Shown piece by piece: positions 59,010 through 64,000 of a DNA stretch of 64,000 bases (its first letter is position 1; each line of letters begins with the position of its first letter). The notes below the pieces were generated by a model, which did not search any database, was not told the DNA's origin, and worked only from the letters and a program-made list of their open reading frames with translations. Made by a program: the position numbers and the translations under genes. The stretch covers positions 1 through 64,000 of the forward strand of contig CAKZQF010000008.1 of assembly GCA_937139475.1 (NCBI GenBank), written 5' to 3'. The DNA is from an uncultured Gammaproteobacteria bacterium. GTDB taxonomy: Bacteria > Pseudomonadota > Gammaproteobacteria > Enterobacterales > Psychrobiaceae.

Positions 59010-60707
59010 TTAAACATTCTCCATCATGTCAGCATTTGAGGCACCAGGTGGTACCAATGGCCATACATTATCAGCTTCATTGATTCTGACATGCAGTAAA
59101 TATGCGCCTTTGCTATTGAGCATTTCATCAAGTGCTGGCTGCACTTCATCTTGTAGCGTGATAGTCTTCGCCTCGATATCAAATGCTGATGCCAAAGTCA
59201 CAAAATCAGGGTTGTCGGTTAGGATCGTTTCACTATAGCGCTCTTCAAAGAATAACTGTTGCCACTGACGCACCATGCCAAGACGCTGATTATCAATCAG
59301 CACTATTTTCACATTTAGCTGTTCACGCTTAATGGTGCCAAGCTCTTGCACGTTCATCATGAATGAACCGTCGCCTGAAACAACAATGACGGGTTCATCG
59401 TTAGGTCGCGCATAACGCGCACCAATACCTGCTGGCAAACCAAAACCCATCGTGCCAAGACCCGAGCTTGAAAGGTGGTTGCGTGGGTTAGTAAAGTTAA
59501 CGTGTTGAGCCACCCACATTTGGTGCTGACCAACATCGCAACTCATTACCGATTTTCGAGGTAGTTGTTCTGATAGCTGGCTCAATAGTTTGGGTGCATA
59601 AATGCTGCGATAAGGTGCATTGTAATCCCAACGGTACTTATCTTTTAGCTCGCTACAATATTGTTGCCAGTCTTGAATATTAAGCGGTACCTCAAGTGCT
59701 GGAATTATTTTTATCAAATCCCCTTGAATAGACAGATCACTGGCGCGAAGTTTATTGATTTCGGCAGGGTCAATATCAATGTGAAGAACTTTGGCATTAG
59801 CAGCAAAGCTCTCAAGGCGGCCAGTTACACGATCGTCAAACCTTGCTCCCATCACAATCAATAAATCTGACTCTTGCACACATAGGTTACCGGCTTTAGT
59901 ACCATGCATGCCTAGCATACCTAAGGCATAAGGTTTTGTGTTGGCAATGGTACCAATCCCTTTTAGGGTGGTAACCGATGGTATGCCAGTGGTATCAACA
60001 AAGTGCTGTAGCTCATCAACCGCGTTTGCCATCCCTACACCACCGCCTACGTATAAGATAGGCTTTTTGGCTTGTTGTATTAGCTCGATAGCTTGTGCTA
60101 TCTGAGCTTCGTCATAGGAGGCAATTTCATCAACCGTTGAAGTTTCTAGTATTGCTTCGATATCAGCTAGTTGAATATCTTTGGGAATATCGACTAATAC
60201 TGGGCCGGGACGGCCTGACTTCGCAATGCTAAATGCTTGTTGTAGCACACTGGCTAGTTCATCCTTATTTTGCACCATAAAGCTATGTTTTGTGCAGGAA
60301 AGAGACATCCCCAATACGTCCATCTCTTGAAATGCATCGGTACCGATAACAGCGCTAGTTACTTGTCCCGTAATGGCAACAACGGGTACTGAATCCATAT
60401 AAGCATCGGCAAGCCCTGTGATTAAGTTTGTTGCTCCAGGACCAGAAGTGGCGATACACACACCAACGTTACCACTAGCACGCGCATAACCAAGCGCAGC
60501 AAAAGCTGCACCTTGTTCATGACGACATAAGACATGCTTTAAACCACCGTCATATAGTGCGTCATATACGGGCATAATGGCACCGCCAGGGTAGCCAAAT
60601 ACGGTATCGACACCTTCTTTTTTAAGGTAGCTAACTAATAAATCTGCACCGCGCATAGTGGTTGCCTTTGTATTGTTGGTTAAATCAGTAACTAATTCTG
60701 CTGTCAT
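59010..60707 (-). CDS. ilvG: Acetolactate synthase II large subunit
   Basis: 565 residues. TPP enzyme: [14 protein letters not shown], catalytic Glu in [16 protein letters not shown], and the TPP/Mg motif [14 protein letters not shown]...[13 protein letters not shown]. Unlike the frameshifted ilvG of E. coli K-12 it is intact. Condenses pyruvate to acetolactate or acetohydroxybutyrate. Confidence 0.97.
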   Translation of the reverse strand: MTAELVTDLTNNTKATTMRGADLLVSYLKKEGVDTVFGYPGGAIMPVYDALYDGGLKHVLCRHEQGAAFAALGYARASGNVGVCIATSGPGATNLITGLADAYMDSVPVVAITGQVTSAVIGTDAFQEMDVLGMSLSCTKHSFMVQNKDELASVLQQAFSIAKSGRPGPVLVDIPKDIQLADIEAILETSTVDEIASYDEAQIAQAIELIQQAKKPILYVGGGVGMANAVDELQHFVDTTGIPSVTTLKGIGTIANTKPYALGMLGMHGTKAGNLCVQESDLLIVMGARFDDRVTGRLESFAANAKVLHIDIDPAEINKLRASDLSIQGDLIKIIPALEVPLNIQDWQQYCSELKDKYRWDYNAPYRSIYAPKLLSQLSEQLPRKSVMSCDVGQHQMWVAQHVNFTNPRNHLSSSGLGTMGFGLPAGIGARYARPNDEPVIVVSGDGSFMMNVQELGTIKREQLNVKIVLIDNQRLGMVRQWQQLFFEERYSETILTDNPDFVTLASAFDIEAKTITLQDEVQPALDEMLNSKGAYLLHVRINEADNVWPLVPPGASNADMMENV

Positions 60708-60735
60708 GGTGTTCTCAATAATTGTGATAGAACAT

Positions 60736-60771
60736 AAAAAAGCCCCCGAGTCGTTTGAGTCGGGGGCTTTC
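60736..60771 (-). terminator. ilv operon attenuator (leader terminator)
   Basis: On the minus strand AAAGCCCCCGA pairs with TCGGGGGCTTT around a 10-base loop, followed by six T. It lies between the ilvL stop and ilvG, as the attenuation terminator does in E. coli. Confidence 0.9.
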
Positions 60772-60791
60772 GTTATCTGCTGTGCTTTTAA

Positions 60792-60878
60792 TTAAGCAAT
60801 AGCTCCCCGACGTTGTGGTTTAATGACCACGACGATAATGTTAATAATGAGGACTAAAACTTTCGTAAGCAGATGCAT
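60792..60878 (-). CDS. ilvL: ilv operon leader peptide
   Basis: 28 residues, starting MHLLTKVLVLIINIIVVVIK and ending PQRRGAIA. Of residues 3-19, fourteen are Leu, Ile or Val, which is the regulatory run: shortage of any charged branched-chain tRNA would stall the ribosome and favour the antiterminator. It occupies the E. coli ilvL position, 21 bp before the attenuator hairpin. A GAGAAAG sequence lies upstream of the ATG. Confidence 0.88.
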   Translation of the reverse strand: MHLLTKVLVLIINIIVVVIKPQRRGAIA

Positions 60879-61146
60879 GTAAACTTTCTCGTACACTTTG
60901 TAATAATGATGTTACAAGTTTGATTGAGTTATTTTTATCATGTGCTATTGATAAACACAACCCGCAATATTTGCTAAATCAAATTTAATCTTAATACAGC
61001 AAATAATCATTGGTTATATATCAATTAAAACAGTAAGATAGCTTGGGTTTTAGACATTGGTATAGATGTCAGCATATTTTGTTATTGGTTATGACTTTTT
61101 TGATGTCCCATGTTTTTTGATGCTTCCGCTACTGGTTAACCTTTGT
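60879..61146. other. Intergenic region with the ilv promoter
   Basis: Holds the ilv promoter on the minus strand; TTGTGT and TAAAAA 17 bp apart (around 60934-60962) are a weak candidate. An inverted repeat TTGTAA (60898-60903) / TTACAA (60912-60917) sits just upstream of ilvL. Nothing else recognised. Confidence 0.4.
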
Positions 61147-63507
61147 TCAGCTTTCTGATGTTATCAGAGTGAGTAGCTGTTGCTCAGGTATGGGTCTTGA
61201 GATGTAATAGCCTTGAGCTGAGGTGCAAGAGAACTCCTTAATGGTTTGATACTGATAGTCCGTTTCTATGCCTTCTGCCGTGGTCTGAATATTTAATGAT
61301 TTAGCTAAGTTAATAATAGACTGAATGATTATGGTTTGATTGGCCCCTGGGGCAATGTTGGCAATAAAGCCGCGGTCAATTTTTAGTATGTCGAAGTGAA
61401 ACATGTGTAGATAGCTCAGCGATGAATAGCCGACGCCAAAATCATCAAGTGCCAGTTTAATTCCCAGTCCCGTAAATAAGGCCATGACTTCTTTAGTCTT
61501 TTCAACGTGTTGAACAATACTTTGCTCGGTGATCTCAATCGTCAAATGGGCGAGTAGATGAGCCTTAGTTTTATGCTGTTCCAATACATAGGCACTTAAC
61601 TGAGGCGAGGAAAAACCAGTAGCGGATATATTCACATTTAAGCGAAAATTCTCAGGCAATAGGTGGAGATGTTCATCTAGCAGCTGCAGTGATTTGTCGA
61701 TCACGTAGAGATCGAGATCAGTGATTTGTCCTGTTTTTTCCAACTCGGTGATAAATAAATCTGGCGGGATAAGACCTTGCTCGTGGTGTTGCCAACGTAC
61801 TAAGGCCTCTGCACCGGAGATTTTTCCCGTTAGTATATTTTGAATAGGCTGAAACACTAAAAAGAATTGTTGCTGTTTAAGGGCGTGTGTAAAGTCATGC
61901 GTAAGCTTATAGCCACTGCTGTGCGGGAATTGCTGTTTTTCTTGGTAACAAAAGGCTTGGTCTCGGCCATGAATTTTTGCCTGATACATGGCTTCATCTG
62001 CTTCGACTAATAGCGATTTAGCATCAGTTTTTCCTCCTGTAGAGTGCGTTATTCCAATACTGACCGAGGAAGTGATTTGTACGTGAGCAACACTTAAGGG
62101 CTCCTTAAGTTGGGCGATAATCTTGTTGGCAATGGTTTTTGCCTGGTCAATGCTGTGGATATTTTCTAACAGGATCGCAAATTCATCACCGCCGAGACGA
62201 CATAACGTATCAGATGCTCGCAAACATTGTTTAATTTGCGCTCCAACTTTCACCAACAGTAAGTCACCGATATGGTGTCCGAAAGTGTCATTAACTTGTT
62301 TAAATTTATCTAAGTCGAGGAACAAGACCGCCATTCCAGTGTTTGTATCACGCTTATTTTTTTCCAGAGCATGGGAAACACGATCAAAAAACAGAGTTCG
62401 ATTAGGTAATTTCGTTAATGAATCGTGCAGGGCAAGAAACTGTAGATCAGATTTAGCCTGAAACCTTTCAATGGCATTATAAATGTGTTGGGCAACAAAG
62501 CTGAGTAATTGCAGGTCCTGTTGATCGAAGGCATCGACGTTATCATAGCTCTGCACTACCACTGCACCGCGAATTTTTCCTTCCCCAAACGGCACTCCCA
62601 TCCATGATTTTGGCATGGAGCCCACGACATAAATCAGTTGATCACTCAGCATTTGTTTCATTTGTTGTTCATTGCACAGTAGCGGGGTGCTATTTCGAAT
62701 GACATAGGCAGTGATACTGGGTATAGCACAATTTAAGGGGATGATTTCATCTTCAAAGGAGTCGTCTGCTTCATCGGCGCAATAGAGAATTGTTAATTCT
62801 GTTTCGTCTTGATTGACTAAGGCGACAAAAAAGTTTTTAGCGAAAGTTAGTTTGGCAATGCACGCATGTAGCCGTTGGTAAAAGTCGGATAGATTACTCG
62901 TTTGGTAAACGAGTTCACTTATATCAAACAGAACATTTTGAATTTTATTGGTGTATTCAAGTTGGCTGATGTTTTTTTGCAGCTTGATTAGGTTACGACA
63001 GGTTATTAGCTTAGCTGAAGCGATTGAAGCGACAGCCTCTAGGGTGCGCTGATGCTCCTTGGTATAGTAGTTGACTGCCGAGTGTTCTGAATCGATAACA
63101 CCGAGCAGTTGCCCGTCGCTTATCATCGGTATGGCAAGTTCAGATAAGCGACAAGCATCGTCAACGATGTAACCTGGAAATTGACGGGTATCGCCAATGC
63201 GCAAACTGCTTTTATGTAGACCCACATGACCAACAACCCCAACGCCTAATGCTATTTTTAATGGGTTGGAGATAACGTATGAAGCGGGGTTTTTATTGCC
63301 ATAGGCGGCGCTTTGAACCAGTTGATTAGTACTCTCATCAAATAGGTAGATGACGACATCTTCAAGCCCGAGATTAGCGACGACATTGTGTGCTAAATGC
63401 CACAAGACTTCCTCTTCCGAGTCCAGAGATATAATGTCAACTGCAAATTGGCTGACAACGGTGAGATGTTGTTCTTCTATCAGTAAAGCGTCTAACGCTC
63501 TTTGCAT
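61147..63507 (-). CDS. GAF-GAF-GGDEF-EAL cyclic di-GMP protein
   Basis: 786 residues, no membrane helices. Two GAF sensor domains (about 10-170 and 195-345), GGDEF (about 360-515) with intact GGDEF and an RxxD inhibition site (RASD five residues before it), and EAL (about 530-780) with EAL in GAEALVRW, NVNIS, EITE, DDFGVGYSSL, KID and AEGIET, all the catalytic residues. It may both make and break cyclic di-GMP, controlled by what the GAF domains bind. Alone on its strand next to the ilv leader. Confidence 0.93.
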   Translation of the reverse strand: MQRALDALLIEEQHLTVVSQFAVDIISLDSEEEVLWHLAHNVVANLGLEDVVIYLFDESTNQLVQSAAYGNKNPASYVISNPLKIALGVGVVGHVGLHKSSLRIGDTRQFPGYIVDDACRLSELAIPMISDGQLLGVIDSEHSAVNYYTKEHQRTLEAVASIASAKLITCRNLIKLQKNISQLEYTNKIQNVLFDISELVYQTSNLSDFYQRLHACIAKLTFAKNFFVALVNQDETELTILYCADEADDSFEDEIIPLNCAIPSITAYVIRNSTPLLCNEQQMKQMLSDQLIYVVGSMPKSWMGVPFGEGKIRGAVVVQSYDNVDAFDQQDLQLLSFVAQHIYNAIERFQAKSDLQFLALHDSLTKLPNRTLFFDRVSHALEKNKRDTNTGMAVLFLDLDKFKQVNDTFGHHIGDLLLVKVGAQIKQCLRASDTLCRLGGDEFAILLENIHSIDQAKTIANKIIAQLKEPLSVAHVQITSSVSIGITHSTGGKTDAKSLLVEADEAMYQAKIHGRDQAFCYQEKQQFPHSSGYKLTHDFTHALKQQQFFLVFQPIQNILTGKISGAEALVRWQHHEQGLIPPDLFITELEKTGQITDLDLYVIDKSLQLLDEHLHLLPENFRLNVNISATGFSSPQLSAYVLEQHKTKAHLLAHLTIEITEQSIVQHVEKTKEVMALFTGLGIKLALDDFGVGYSSLSYLHMFHFDILKIDRGFIANIAPGANQTIIIQSIINLAKSLNIQTTAEGIETDYQYQTIKEFSCTSAQGYYISRPIPEQQLLTLITSES

Positions 63508-63950
63508 ACAACTAGACCTTTATTTTTTAAAAAAGCATACCATGTGAAGAGTGTTGCTGTGAAGAGTCTAGGGTGTCAATGTAAATGAGCGTTCCGTCGA
63601 CGGTTGCAGACTATATAAACTTCTTTTCAATGCCGCTCTATAACAGCAGGATATCTAATTCGGGGAATTACCTTGAATGTACCAGCGCATTAGCGACACG
63701 GTCTAATAGCAAAGATTCGCTTGAATCTTGTCCTATGCTCATGAACTTTAAACTAATGTTTGTTTAGGTGCTTTCTATTTGTTCGCTTGGAATTAGGAGC
63801 AATTTATTCTTGGCCAGCTGTAACTATTTCTATTTCTTTGACGTATTCGTTTTCAACCCCGCAAAGGGTTGGTGAATTAGCCTCTTAAAACAGCAATTCA
63901 CATATCTCGTTATTAAAAGAAAATTAATGATTGAAGAGGAAAATACTATT
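63508..63950. other. Intergenic region
   Basis: 443 bp between divergent genes. A 60-codon frame at 63585-63767 has atypical composition and no ribosome binding site, so I leave it out. No repeat or RNA recognised. Confidence 0.45.
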
Positions 63951-64000
63951 ATGAATACATCTAAATCGCTAATGATGATTGCCCTGGCGGGTGTTTTAGC
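63951..64000 (+). CDS. Exported protein, N-terminal fragment
   Basis: The frame is open to the window edge and begins MNTSKSLMMIALAGVL, a signal-peptide start. GAAGAGG lies about 12 bases upstream. Only 16 codons are visible, so the family cannot be named. Confidence 0.6.
   Translation, partial: MNTSKSLMMIALAGVL

Noticed and set aside
59010..60707. Frameshifted ilvG as in E. coli K-12
   Set aside because: The frame is continuous for 565 residues with all motifs present.
63585..63767. 60-codon frame after the GGDEF-EAL gene
   Set aside because: No ribosome binding site and random-looking composition.

Overview
The window is a chromosomal segment of a marine-type gammaproteobacterium. The gene order (tuf, S10, spc and alpha ribosomal operons; ubiE-ubiJ-ubiB-tatABC; ilvGMEDA), moderate-to-low GC content, a Fur-controlled RyhB-type sRNA and ACCAAT-ended intergenic repeats fit Alteromonadales, probably a Colwelliaceae relative such as Thalassotalea or Colwellia. 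The genus is an inference from gene content, not a computed placement. I see no rRNA, tRNA, prophage, transposase, CRISPR array or defence island.

Layout. 1-117 is the end of tuf, followed by an unusual tandem array (about 118-870) whose units each carry a worn copy of the tuf 3' end plus a UUCG-loop terminator. 1020-6315 is the S10 operon (rpsJ to rpsQ) with two promoters, an inverted repeat and an attenuator-like hairpin in its leader. 6316-9882 is an accessory insert between the S10 and spc operons: an exported methyltransferase-fold protein, a 312-bp repeat element and two universal stress protein genes. 9802-18433 is the spc operon (rplN to rpmJ, with secY) and the alpha operon (rpsM, rpsK, rpsD, rpoA, rplQ), including an S4-type regulatory leader.

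18500-32251 holds a VOC protein, hemB, a 7TM-GGDEF cyclase, the ubiE-ubiJ-ubiB-tatABC-(hypothetical)-tatD cluster, rarD, and uvrD-gst-ugpQ. 32817-38978 holds a secreted lipase with its foldase, polA, two DnaA boxes and elbB. 38985-39182 is a RyhB-like sRNA with its Fur box. 39327-49300 holds two YbjQ-domain genes with an M48 protease, an HD hydrolase, rmuC, an HNH protein, a ZIP transporter, ompR-envZ, fetB without fetA, a peroxiredoxin-glutaredoxin fusion, a CBS protein and a GDT1-type transporter whose last codons lie in a repeat element.

49577-64000 holds rhlE, a double VOC protein, a small exported protein, and a long ilv operon on the minus strand (ilvL attenuator leader, ilvG, ilvM, ilvE, ilvD, ilvA) that appears to continue into a class V aminotransferase and a divergent DapB-type reductase. 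A GAF-GGDEF-EAL protein and the start of an exported protein follow.

Most of the window is housekeeping. The parts that deserve a second look are the tuf-derived terminator array, the RyhB-type RNA, the S10/spc insert, the extension of the ilv operon, and the repeat family with short and long forms.
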